Origin: Lycium barbarum
Lineage: Eukaryota > Streptophyta > Magnoliopsida > Solanales > Solanaceae
Length of the DNA: 64,000 nt
Reading direction: 5' to 3'
NCBI RefSeq assembly: GCF_019175385.1
Contig: NC_083344.1
Coordinates: 21,150,380 to 21,214,379, forward strand
The position numbers and the translations under genes were made by a program. This document shows, in pieces, positions 34,856-45,494 of this stretch; within the stretch, counting starts at the first letter, position 1; every line of letters starts with the position of its first letter. The notes beneath the pieces were generated by a model. The model had not been told where the DNA came from. It made no database searches and saw only the letters and a program-made list of their open reading frames with translations.

Positions 34856-37800
34856 ATGCCTCCAAAGAAGGCGACAGCCGCCCAGAAGGGCAAGGCGGTA
34901 GTTGGAGAGACCAGTGAGACCCGGAGGATTACTAGGGCTTATTCCCAATATGTGCCTGAGATTAGGCTTCAGTCAGCGAGCTCCGCTACACCACCATTAT
35001 CAGAGGGGCCTAGGGCAGCAGCAGCTGCAGATCAGGAGACAAATTTACCACCAGCTCCTGAGGTTCCAGCACCTGAGCCTCCAGCTCCCCAGCTAGGGGC
35101 GGAGGATAGGGCTATGCGAGACGCATTACAGTTATTGACCAGGTTGGTATCGGGACAGGCTCGCAGACGCGGGTTAGGAGGTGACTATGCAGACAAACAT
35201 GATAGTTTGAGGGTCCGTGATTTCTTGACTTGTAACCCCCCAGAGTTCTATGGCTCAAAGCCCGCGGAGGATCCACAGGAGTTTATTCGACAGATGCTGC
35301 GTACTTTGCGGGTGACTAAATCCTCCGAGACTGAGTCGGTTGAATTGGCTTCATATCAGTTGTGTGACGTAGCGGTTAATTGGTATGAGTCTTGGGAGTT
35401 GTCTAGGGGTGAGGATGCCGCACCAGCAGTATGGGACGAGTTCGTGGAGGCTTTTCTTGGTCACTTTCTGCCTCCGGAGATGAGGCGAGCCAGAGTTGAC
35501 AGATTTCTACACCTGAGGCAGAATGGAAGAGGTGTTCGAGATTATAGCCTCAAGTTTGATTCACTGCTAGGTACGCGCCCACTATTGTAGCTGACATGGC
35601 AGATAGGGTGCATCGTTACGTAATGGGGCTGGATAATTACTTGATTGATAGCTGTATGGCAATGGCTTCTCAGCCCGGTATGGATATCGCTCGAGTGCAG
35701 GCATACGCCCAGGGGGTTGAGGATCGACAGATAGGGCATCGATTTGATAGGGAGCGGGACAGGGGTCAGCATAAGAGAGTTAGATCAGCAGGGTACTTTT
35801 CTGGTGACTTTCGGGGCAGGCAGCCCCAACAGCAGTATAGTAGATATCCTTCCCAGCCGGCACGGAGTGCACCTCCACTATTTACTGGTAGGAGGTTTGA
35901 TAGCACGGGGTATTCGGGAGCTGGTCAAAGCTCCATGACTTCAGGTTCCCAGATGCACAGGAATACAGGCCAGATGAGACCACCTATACCTCCGTGTCCT
36001 CGATGTGGCAGACGCCATCCAGGGGAATGCCGTTTCATTACTGGTGCTTGTTTCTCTTGCGGCCTTCAGGGCCATACTATGAGGGAGTGTCGATTTGGGA
36101 GTGGTGCAGGTGGCGCAGCTCAGCCTACGGGATCAGTTGCTGGTTCTTCCTCTTCGGTGGCTGGGCGCCCTATGGGGCAAGGTATTCCGACACCAGCAGG
36201 CTGTGGCAGAGGCCGTGGAGGGGCTTCCAGTTCTGGCGGTCCTTCAAACCGTATATATGCTTTAGCCAGCAGACAGGATCAGGAGGTGTCGCCAAATGTG
36301 GTTACAGGTATACTATCTATTTTCTCCCGAGATGTATATGCATTGATAGACCCAGGCTCCACATTATCATATATTTCCCCTTTTGTTGCTAGTAAAATTG
36401 GGATAAAATCTGAATCTATAGAACCATTCGAGGTGGCTACACCAGTAGGGGATTTTGTTTTAGCAAGACTAGTGTATAAAGACTGTTCGGTGGTCATATG
36501 TAATCGCTGCACAAAGGCAGGTTTCATAGAACTAGACATGGCTGAGTTCGATGTTATTATGGGGATGGACTGGTTGGCTTCTTGTTATGCTAATGTTGAC
36601 TGCAGAGGCAAAGTAGTTCGATTTCAGTTCCCAAGGGAACCAATTATAGAATGGAGGGGGAATACAGCATCGCCGAGAGGTAAGTTTATTTCATACTTCA
36701 AGGCAAGGAAGATGGTCAGAAAGGGCTATATTTATCATCTGGTTCGTGTGCATGACTTGAAAGTTGAGGCACCGACTCTTCAGACAGTCCCGATAGTTAA
36801 TGAATTTCCAGATGTATTTCCAGATGAACTTCCAGGCCCTCCTCCTGAGCGTGAGATAGAGTTCACTATAGATGTATTGCCAGATACTCAACCCATATCT
36901 ATTCCTCCTTACAGAATGGCACCTGCAGAATTGAAAGAATTGAAGGAGCAACTGAGAGATCTATCAGAGAAGGGCTTCATTAGGCCCAGTACATCACCTT
37001 GGGGCGCACCAGTATTATTTGTAAGAAAGAAGGATGGGTCGCTGCGGATGTGTATTGATTATAGGCAGCTGAACAAAGTAACAATAAAGAATAAATATCC
37101 CCTCCCCAGGATTGATGATCTATTTGACCAGTTGCAGGGTGCTAAATGTTTTTCAAAGATAGACTTGCGGTCAGGTTATCACCAGGTGCGGGTAAAGGAA
37201 GCAGACATTCCGAAGACTACATTCAGGACCCGATACGGGCATTACAAGTTTAAAGTGATGTCTTTTGGGCTGACCAATGCTCCAGCCGTGTTTATGGACT
37301 TGATGAACAGGGTGTTTAAGCCATTCCTCGACTTGTTCGTGATTGTATTTATTGATGATATTCTGGTCTATTCACGATCGGAAGAAGAGCATGCAGATCA
37401 CTTGAGGACTGTACTTAAGGTCCTCCAGAATTAGAAATTATATGCTAAGTTCTCTAAATGTGAATTCTGGTTGACTTCAGTAGCATTTCTGGGGCATATT
37501 GTTGGAGCAGACGGTATTCGGGTAGACTCGCAGAAAATTGAGGCCGTCAAGACTTGGCCTAGACCTACGACGCCTATTGAGGTACGTAGATTTCTGGGGC
37601 TAGCAGGATATTACAGGAGATTTGTAGAAAACTTTTCTTCGATTTCAGCGCCTTTAACAAGGCTAACACAGAAAGAGGCTAAATTCCAGTGGACCGATGT
37701 TTGTGAACGAAGTTTCCAATTATTGAAAGATAAGTTGACCACAACTCCAGTTCTAACTCTTCCTGAGGGGCCAGATGGCTATGTTATTTATTGTGATGCT

Positions 37801-37892
37801 TTCGGTGTTGGGTTGGGTTGCGTGTTGATGTGCCGTGAATTTTAGCACGAAAGAAATTATCCTACCCATGACCTGGAGTTGGCGGCGGTGAT
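34856..37892 (+). pseudogene. Gypsy gag-pol with frameshift and stop, cut in RNase H
   Basis: The start ATG at 34856 (MPPKKATAAQKGKA) opens Gag: Retrotrans_gag to about 35560, then zinc motifs [12 protein letters not shown] and [14 protein letters not shown] near 35994-36090. A one-base deletion near 35566 shifts the frame in the middle of gag. Reading resumes at about 35570 and runs through protease ([15 protein letters not shown], active-site Asp near 36350) and reverse transcriptase ([16 protein letters not shown]; catalytic FIDD near 37350). TAG at 37432-37434 interrupts RT, which then continues in the same frame to RNase H ([25 protein letters not shown]). A stretch near 37830 is replaced by foreign filler and coding ends at 37892. 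Domains fit the Tekay/Del chromovirus lineage; integrase is lost. Confidence 0.85.
37826..37848 (+). other. Filler copy of LTR terminus inside RNase H
   Basis: The first 23 bases of the downstream LTR (from TGATGTGCCGTG) appear here, 67 bp before the LTR itself, replacing part of the RNase H coding sequence. Gypsy coding resumes with [15 protein letters not shown]. Confidence 0.65.
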
Positions 37893-39429
37893 TGATGTGC
37901 CGTGAATTTTAGCACATTTTATGCCTTTGTAACTAGACATGTTGCTTGATTTTAAGTGTTTTTACATTGTTTCTTATGTTATTTTTGTGTTTTATAGGGT
38001 TGATTAACTAAGGATCGGAAATGAGAAATAATGCTGAAAAAATGGACAAATTGGAGCTAAGCGACGCTTCTTAACTCATGTTACAGACCATAACAGGGTC
38101 CGTAACTCATGTTACGGTCCGTACCTTTGAACCGTAACAGGGCCTGAATTTCCAGAAAGTTTTCATTGAAACCATCAGTGTTACGGTGGAGTGTTACGGT
38201 CCGTAACTCATGTTACGGTCCGTAACATGTCACCGTAACATGAGCTAAATTTCCAGAGAGTTTCAATAAAACCTTCAGTGTTACGGTTTAGTGTTACGGT
38301 CCGTAACTCATGTTACGGTCCGTAACCCTTCACCGTAACATCATCCAAAATTCCAGAGAGTTGCCAAGTAATTGTCACCACTTACGCTTCAGAAGGACGG
38401 ACCGTAACACAGGGTACGGTTCGTCGCATGGTGGCCGTAACGTCAAAGTGGTCAAATGACGAAATGAAGGACGGACCGTAACCTGAGTTACGGTCCGTAA
38501 CAATGCGGCGTAAGGGCATTTTTGTCCAGAAACTTGGCGCGATTTTTGGCTCTATAAATACATAATGTAGGGTTTTAATTCATGATTCAGATTTTATTTT
38601 AGAGGCATAAACCCTAGGTATTTAATCTTGAAGTGGTTGGAGCATTTAAGGCAATAACTTCACTCTCATTCCATCTTGTATTAGTATTGTAAGTGTATTA
38701 TGTTAATCTTTAAGCTTTTTCTATCAAGAAACATTATGAGTAGCTAATTTCAATTCTAAGGTTGTGAATCCCATGATGGGTATTATGTGAATGGGTTTCT
38801 ATTATTGATATATGCATAATGGTTGTTGTTATTTATTCTACCTTTGAGTTGTGACGTTGGGTAATGATTGCAAGCATTAGCCGAAGCCATTATATTGACT
38901 TTTCTTGGGAAAGAGAGTCAATATTGGTAAGATTGAATAACAATGACTCGAGGCGTTAACCCTCGTTTAATAGACTAACTTAGGAATAAGAATAAGTCTA
39001 AATTGGCATCATTGGTCGCTCTTCGATTGTAACTCTTTTATATTCGGAAGAATCATAAAGAGGAAATACTACTTAACTGTTGGGAAACATTAAGAAGTAT
39101 TTAAGAGACCAAGTGCATATTCATAGAACAACCATTAGAAGTATATCACTTTGAAACCTGAAGCATAATATCTAATCAAATTGGGGAACACAACCTTAGT
39201 CTCTCTCTCTCACATTAATTACATTTTAAGTCAAAGTATTAAATTACATTATTCAACAATCAATTCAAACTATCCGGAATAGGATTAAAGCATTTAAAGA
39301 CCGGTATCGCATACGATTAGTACTCTTTTCTCTCCATATTCCCTGTGGGATTCGACCCCAACCTTGTTGGGTTACTATATTTGACAACGTCCGCTTTACG
39401 CCATTAATAGGTGTAATTTGAGCGTATCA
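37893..39429 (+). repeat. Athila/Tat-like LTR
   Basis: Runs from TGATGTGCCGTG to GAGCGTATCA, followed by the tRNA-Asp-type primer site. The upstream half holds repeated GTTACGGTCCGTAAC palindromes (about 38085-38510). A TATA box CTATAAATACA lies at about 38552-38562. No second LTR is visible in the window. Confidence 0.7.
38085..38510 (+). repeat. Array of ACGGTCCGT palindromes in LTR
   Basis: GTTACGGTCCGTAAC-type near-palindromes recur many times in a loose ~110-bp repeat that also includes AATTTCCAGAGAGTT. The array ends about 45 bp before the LTR TATA box. Confidence 0.75.
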
Positions 39430-39434
39430 AATTT

Positions 39435-39538
39435 TGGCGCCGTTGCCGGGTAGTGGTCCGTGTTTCTAGCATAGATATAAATGGTTTTTACAAGTTCAAT
39501 GATATCCCTCCGAAAAATTTTGGCGCCGTTGCCGGGGA
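39435..39538 (+). other. Duplicated tRNA-Asp-type primer-binding site
   Basis: TGGCGCCGTTGCCGGG at 39435-39450 directly follows the LTR. TGGCGCCGTTGCCGGGGA recurs at 39521-39538. This sequence complements the 3' end of tRNA-Asp as known from Athila/Tat elements. The second copy is the better match. Confidence 0.7.
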
Positions 39539-40751
39539 CTACGACTCAGAAATTACTAATTGTTGTGTACTATTCTTTAAAACTAGATGAAGCCTGCCTC
39601 AGAGGCTTTGCTTGGTTGTGCCTATGATGAAGCCTGCCTCAGAGGTTTTGCTTCCCTTGGGCCACCTGTTTGATGTCAAGGCTTTAGCCTTCTCTTGCTA
39701 TCATGATCTTGTGGTGCATTTCATATGCTGGGTCTCGTCTATGCGCACACCTTGGGTTGGCTACGGACATACATATCCCTTTCCTGGCATTGAGCGTCTC
39801 TCCTGTTCGCACAGTCCAATCCTCAAGCTTGACACCTGCCTTGTGCCTTGCCCAAGTAGGCAACTTCTAATCCTTGTCCTTTGTCATGTGTGAGCCTGTT
39901 TTATATGCCTATGGTTGTCTCATGGCATTGGAAAACATATCCCTCGCAACATATTTCCATCCCTCGTAGTGCAGCGTCACCCTACGACTGCACGTCTAGG
40001 CCAACAGACCCTTACTTGCAATGCTAAACCCAAGCCAAGCTCACAAGTCAATACACGAGGCTCTTAAGTGTGGTGCCTCGAGTACTCAATCGGCACGGAG
40101 GTATTTAACATTCATAAGAATATCCTGCGGGGCATAATCGGTCCATGCGTCAAGCCTTCGGCACTCGTTGTACGGCCAACGCTGGCCTGCAAGTGTGGCG
40201 CCGTCCATAGAGTTGTCTAACTCGTATGGGTACCTAGGACACTCTTGTGAGATGCCTAGGAAGGCCCTTGAGGTCCTCCTTCAAGGTTTCTTACTTGGTG
40301 CGATTGGCTGGCAACACACACAGGGGAGGCTGGCTGAGCTTCAACACCTCTGCCCCCTTATATATGCTCTTAAGAAATAAACCCAGATTTCTCCACTGGG
40401 CATCCTTTTGCTAGAGAATCATAATGGGCTTGTTTCATTGATCCGAACTCCAAATAAGGCGCCGCTTGTTCCTAATTATTCCTCTAGACTTCCTTCACAC
40501 CTCCATGAAATTTCATCCCATTTCCAAACACATGGAATGAGTTATAGCCTTCGAAAGCTTCAGATAATTACGACAATGCCACTACTTCTTGGCTAAGTCA
40601 AGCCCATAGGTAAACGATCTTCAAATGACTCCAAACTTGGTTAGCACATTAATTAACATCCTAGGAAGGGTCATATCACCCTAAATCCCAATATTCCATC
40701 CATAGCTTAGAAACCCACGGGACTGACACTCCGGCTCGCACGTGGCAGGTC
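39539..40751. other. Unclassified repeat, LTR-like on minus strand
   Basis: There is no gene. A ~28-bp segment with GATGAAGCCTGCCTCAGAGG is duplicated at about 39586 and 39627. On the minus strand TATATAAGGGGG (about 40356-40367) looks like an LTR or promoter TATA box. The sequence is interrupted by TR-GAG copy 2 after 40751, resumes for 25 bp at 50087-50111, is interrupted again, and appears to continue at 61735-61933. Confidence 0.45.
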
Positions 40752-43700
40752 TGTTATGTCCCGTATTTTCGTATAACGGGAAATCGAGAAATAAAGAAGG
40801 CTTGTGTGCGTTGAGGAAATATTTTGATTTTGGTGAATATGAACATGTTGGTTATGGAGTCATAAATGTCAAGACCTCGGGGAAGGCCGAGGGTAAATTT
40901 GGAATTTTGGAAATTTGTTTCGGGAATTACAAAACGGGACGTTTTATGCATTGGGCCAAGAAATTGAACAAGGAAATCAAGCCCAAGACCTTGAAGTGGC
41001 CGGCCATTGTGGAGGCCCAAAACCAATTTAAATGGTCATGTGCTATGCACATGACCTCTATGTAGTAGATATATACAAGCTTGAGTTGGAATTATCAAGA
41101 TTAAGTTCAAAAAACAAAAACAAATCTTGAGAAAGCTCTCAAATAGCTCTCGGCCGAGAGGGTTTAGGAAAGAAAAAAAAATTGGCAAGCTTTGATCTTG
41201 GCCTTAAAAATCTTGAGTTTTGCATAGTTGTGAAGTGCTAAAGACGCTCTCCGACGTAAGACAATTAGTTTGGCGTAAGGTGCTCGTTTGCGGCAAATCG
41301 GAATTTCAAGAAAAAGGTAAGATTTTTATGTTTTAATGTCATGAAATGAATATGTATGTGTTGGTGATTGTATTAGTGTAAAGATTATGGGATGGGGTTG
41401 TGTTTGTGTGTGGCGTGTGTGTGTGAAAAGAGTGTGTTTGGCCGTGTGCCTTAAGATAGGAGAACAAGTGTGAATTGACTTTGTTTAAGGTTGTTAGTTG
41501 TGTTGTCATGACCTTTGTATCGTAAGTGAATGTTTGGAGAATCGAATGGGTGTTAGAAAATGATTTCAGACGTTATCGGAAAAATGTATACCTTTGGGAT
41601 ATTGGTGTATATCATAGTATATTTATGACACTAAAGACCTTAAATAAGGTTTATGGTTGAGATTAACGAATTTGGAATGAAACGACGCAAGTTAGAACGC
41701 TCGTCGTAACTTTTGGTGTTTTGATTGAAAATTTGAAAGTAATGAACTTTGGGGGTGTTTGTATGTGGTTTGGGACTTGTGTGTGGTGTGTTTGAATAAT
41801 GGTGAATGAATACACTAATGTGGAAATAGATTTGGACTTTTGAAGTTGAATCAAGAATTGTCAACTTATGTATTAAAGTGAAATTTTGAAGTTTATGTAG
41901 TATAATTGTGGTTTGTAATGTATAATGATGTTTGGGTTGTTGTTGTTGTTGTATTTTGAGCCGAGCTAAGTCTCGGGGGCGTTAGATATATAGGGGAAAT
42001 GCTGCCGAAATTTCGGTAGCCAAGTATAGCCCAAAAATGAAAATGTCAACTCTCATGAATAGTAACTGGTAAAAGTGACCATTTGCAGTTTCTGGACGAA
42101 ACGGGAATTTCGATTTGAGGAGCGTAAGGCGCCAACCAGGTATGTAAAGCCTACCTCTTATTCTTTTGGCATGTCCTAGACCTACTAGGTAAATTTCGGA
42201 ATCTCGGGAATAACTCTGCTCTCGGAAATCGAGGTTCAAGTTCGAGCACTATTCATTCAGCGCGATTGAAACCTTTTGGTCCCATTTGGGTAAAAGAACA
42301 CTCGTACCTCCATAACTTGTGCTGTTGAGTCCGAAACTCTTCGAAACTTTTGTAAATGACTATATGAAGCCAAAAATCTGCGATTTGTGTCCGCCGCCTC
42401 AATTTGCCCCGAGGTGGGCCCGCGAGCCCCGAGGCTCCCCTTATTCGGTTTGTTTGATTCGTTTGTGTCTGTTTTAATCTGCGACTATTTGTTTATGACC
42501 CAAGGATGCGTTGGAAACTTCCTGTGCCATCAATGCACGTTCTGTACTTTGGATGATGTGAGAATTCCGAAAGAGTGACTCATGAGCAGTTTTCTTACGA
42601 ATTTGACAGCTCGGCACTTCGTAACCTCTATATGCCTACTTTTATCAATCCGATTCCTACTTCGAGCCTCTTGGTGTCAGTGTATACTTATATGTAAATT
42701 ATATGTTGAGTTCGGTAAACTATTTTTGATATGCATATGGTTTCTGCACTACTCTGTTCGTGCTGTCTGCTATGACTTCGTTCGTCGGTACCCGGGCCGA
42801 CTTTGTGATCGTGCGCACTATGTTATATTCGGGAGTTATGATGTGTTACGGTTTCCGAGGCCTCGCCATAGGGCCGGTTACCATTTATGGAGTTATGATG
42901 TGATATGGCATTTGATATGTTCTGATGATATGATGTGTGTGTGATATGATGTGTCTGGAGATTGTACGGAGATTTGAAAACTTCTGGAGCTATGATGTGT
43001 TATGGCACCAGCGTCGGGGGGTGACCACGTTCCTAAACCCTATACATGATTTGATTTGCATTTGTACGTTCGCCTCCCGCACAGGTTTGCTTTGTTTGCG
43101 ATAACGGTGTGTTTGTTCCTTCTGACTCCCGCTGTGTTTGTGATTTCTGTACCCTCTGCTTTACATACTCAGTACTTCTCCCGTACTGACCCCCGTTTCT
43201 TCGGGGGCTGTGTTTCATGCCCGCAGGTACAGAAGCTCGTCTGGGTGGTCCTCCGATTTAGGCTACTCAGTCTGCTGTGTTGGAGAGCTCCCCTTGATCC
43301 GGAGCCTACTTTTGGTACATATCTTTTGTTGTGTCTGTATTCTGTATACTTGGATGAGTGGGTACGGCGGGGCCCTGTCCCGTCCTATGTTCATATGTCT
43401 TATGTTCTGTTTGTCTAGAGGCCTGTAGTCAGATTTGTGGGTCGTGGGTCCGGTGTGTTCGCATGTGAGTCAGTTTTGTGTTCTTAAGCGGCCCGTACAC
43501 TACTATGGCCAAGTCGGCCTCTGATTTTGTATGTATGTGTATGCTTCTGGGGGCGATGTGCATTCCGCCACCCTTCGGATGTGTGTGTGTGAAAATTTGG
43601 CGATGTATTTTCCGCCTCTTTTCTGATTTGTGATTTGTTTGATTTGTACGGGCGACTGCTTAGGATAAGTGTTCGGTAGATGTCTGATTACGATGTTGAG

Positions 43701-43814
43701 TTTGAGTATCGTATATTGTGTTTGGACGAGTCTGATTACGATGATCTGGGTGTGAGTTCGTTTGGGGTGTCCCAGTAGGGCACCAGTCGCGGCCCACGGG
43801 GCTGGGTCGTGACA
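40752..43814 (+). repeat. 5' LTR of TR-GAG copy 2
   Basis: Runs from TGTTATGTCCCG to GGGTCGTGACA. The LTR stem-loop is at 43190-43207. Short open frames (for example 42582-42944 and 43056-43418) look non-coding and recur only because the LTR is duplicated. Confidence 0.92.
43190..43207 (+). other. LTR stem-loop, C5G/CG5
   Basis: CCCCCG-TTTCTT-CGGGGG, preceded by TTTACATACTCAGTAC and followed by CATGCCCGCAGGTAC. The right LTR has the same stem at 49462-49479. Confidence 0.6.
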
Positions 43815-43818
43815 AAAG

Positions 43819-43830
43819 TGGTATTAGAGC
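43819..43830 (+). other. Primer-binding site (tRNA-iMet type)
   Basis: TGGTATTAGAGC, one C-to-T change from the usual TGGTATCAGAGC. Confidence 0.8.
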
Positions 43831-43874
43831 GGTTTGTCCTCGGAATGTCTACAGGCCGTGTCTAGTAGAGTCTT

Positions 43875-43908
43875 GTTTATCGATGTGTTGTGCACCACAT
43901 CTATAAAC
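43875..43908 (+). other. Leader hairpin with GTGCAC loop, copy 2
   Basis: Stem GTTTAT/ATAAAC, one C-T mismatch, then GATGTG/CACATC. The eight-base loop TTGTGCAC contains palindromic GTGCAC (43890-43895). It lies 44 nt after the primer site and 116 nt before gag. Confidence 0.65.
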
Positions 43909-44024
43909 AGGAAGCTACAGGACATCTAGGATGTTGTGTTGCCTTTTCTTTGAAATCTTAGATCGTGCGATAGAGCTGTGTTATTAGGGTCATTCTGATC
44001 TGACCCGTTGTTGTGTTTGCAGTG

Positions 44025-45494
44025 ATGCCTCCGAAGAAGGCAACGGCGGCCCAGAAGGGCAAGGCGAAGGTGGGAGAGACCAGTCAGGCACAACGGGCTA
44101 CTCGGGCTCGTGTTTATGATTTGCCTGAGGTTACACCTCATTCTGAGGGGTCTGCTACACCCCCATTAGTACGGCCTGGAGCGGGACCCTCAGCAGCTCC
44201 AGAGGTCCATGTACCCGCTCCTGAGACTCCAGCTTCTCAGCCAGGGGCGGAGGATAGGACCCTGAGGGAGGCCGTACAGTTGTTGACCACGATTGTAGCC
44301 GGCCAGGCTCGCAGACGCGGGCGGAGGGACGATGATGATGAGGACAGGCGGGAAAGCCTGAGAGTTCGGGAGTTCTTGTTATGCGGCCCTCCAGAGTTTT
44401 TCGGGTCTAAGCCCGACGAGGACCCCCATGACTTCATTCGGGGGATGCGGCGTGCATTAGACTTGGTCAGGGCGTCAGAGACCGAGTCGGTTGAGCTAGC
44501 TTCGCATAGACTTCGGGATGTTGCCGCGCATTGGTATGAGACTTGGGAGCTATCCCGGGGCGAGGGCGCTCCTCCAGCCATGTGGGATCAGTTTGTGACT
44601 GCTTTCACCCGCCACTTTCTGCCCCCAGAGTTACGTCGGGAGCGAGCTGATCGGTTTTTGCATCTGCAGCAGAGGGGTCGAAGCGTCCGTGAATATAACT
44701 TGGAGTTTGATTCCCTGGCCCGGTACGCCCCTGCCGTGGTGGCAGATATGACAGACCGGATGCATAGGTATGTTATGGGGCTGGATCGTTACTTGATTGA
44801 CGGGTGTATGGCGGTGTCATTGCAGACAGATATGGACATCGCCCGTTTACAGGCCTACGCCCAAGGGATGGAGAACCGGCACCGGGCAGATCGGCCCAGT
44901 AGAGAGTATGATGGGAGACGGCCCAAGAGGGCCAGATCAGCAGGGTATTCTGGAGATTCCCGGGGCGGGCAGCCTCAGTATCAGTCCAGTGGGTACTTTC
45001 CTCCGTCAGGCCGGGACACACAGTTTGCGGGTAAGAGGTTTGATAGAGCGGGACCGTCCAGGGCAGACCAGAGTTCCAGAGCCCCAGGTCCTCAGGCGAG
45101 CAGGGGTCCCAGTCAGTCTAGGCCACCCATACCCCAGTGTTCGTATTGTGGAAGGTCGCACCCAGGTGAGTGCTTCAGGGCCACGGGGGCCTGTTTTGCT
45201 TGCGGCCGCCAGGGCCATATCATGCGGGATTGCCCGTGGGCAGGTGGTTCCGATAGCGCAGCACCGCCGATGAGGTCCGCTGCTGGTTCGTCATCTACAC
45301 CTTCGGCCACGCGCTCTACGGGGCGAGGTATGCCAGCACCAGCGGGCCGCGGTAGAGGCCGTGGTGGGGGTTCAGATTCTAGCGGTCCTCCGAACCGCAT
45401 CTATGCTTTGACTGGTCGTCGGGACCCAGAGGCACCCCCAGACACAGACCCAGGTATATTACTACCCCCTTCTCTGAATAAATATGTGCAATGA
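44025..45494 (+). CDS. Gag protein of TR-GAG copy 2, intact
   Basis: 489 codons from ATG at 44025 (MPPKKATAAQKGKAK); an upstream in-frame ATG at 44013 is not favoured because the related elements start at MPPKK. Order: proline-rich N terminus, Retrotrans_gag (WYETWELSRGEG, RHFLPPELRRERAD), basic linker, CSYCGRSHPGEC and CCHC knuckle CFACGRQGHIMRDC, then a Gly/Arg-rich tail. The frame ends shortly after DTDPGIL, at the point where full-length relatives enter protease. It is nearly identical to the copy 1 Gag (25610-27082) over its whole length, with scattered substitutions but no stop or frameshift. That suggests recent shared ancestry and possibly selection on Gag. Expected role: binds and packages element RNA in cytoplasmic particles. 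Confidence 0.9.
   Translation: MPPKKATAAQKGKAKVGETSQAQRATRARVYDLPEVTPHSEGSATPPLVRPGAGPSAAPEVHVPAPETPASQPGAEDRTLREAVQLLTTIVAGQARRRGRRDDDDEDRRESLRVREFLLCGPPEFFGSKPDEDPHDFIRGMRRALDLVRASETESVELASHRLRDVAAHWYETWELSRGEGAPPAMWDQFVTAFTRHFLPPELRRERADRFLHLQQRGRSVREYNLEFDSLARYAPAVVADMTDRMHRYVMGLDRYLIDGCMAVSLQTDMDIARLQAYAQGMENRHRADRPSREYDGRRPKRARSAGYSGDSRGGQPQYQSSGYFPPSGRDTQFAGKRFDRAGPSRADQSSRAPGPQASRGPSQSRPPIPQCSYCGRSHPGECFRATGACFACGRQGHIMRDCPWAGGSDSAAPPMRSAAGSSSTPSATRSTGRGMPAPAGRGRGRGGGSDSSGPPNRIYALTGRRDPEAPPDTDPGILLPPSLNKYVQ

Larger units (their letters stand above)
31660..37892 (+). mobile_element. Ty3/Gypsy chromovirus-like element, 3' part missing
   Basis: A 2.99-kb 5' LTR (31660-34650), an iMet-type primer site, a conserved leader hairpin and gag-protease-RT up to the start of RNase H are present. 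The element is then cut by an Athila/Tat-like LTR at 37893. No 3' LTR is visible. Gag and leader are close relatives of the two gag-only elements, so this family is a candidate source of enzymes for them. Confidence 0.85.

Noticed and set aside
39612..39893. 93-codon open frame in the unclassified repeat
   Set aside because: No domain, Cys- and His-rich by chance, and located in repeat sequence without splice or conservation support.
42582..43418. Open frames of ~120 codons in the TR-GAG LTRs, repeated at 48854-49216 and 49328-49690 and mirrored in copy 1
   Set aside because: They are preserved only because the LTRs are recent copies. They have no recognisable domain, overlap each other in different frames, and carry the LTR stem-loop and low-complexity GATATGATG sequence.
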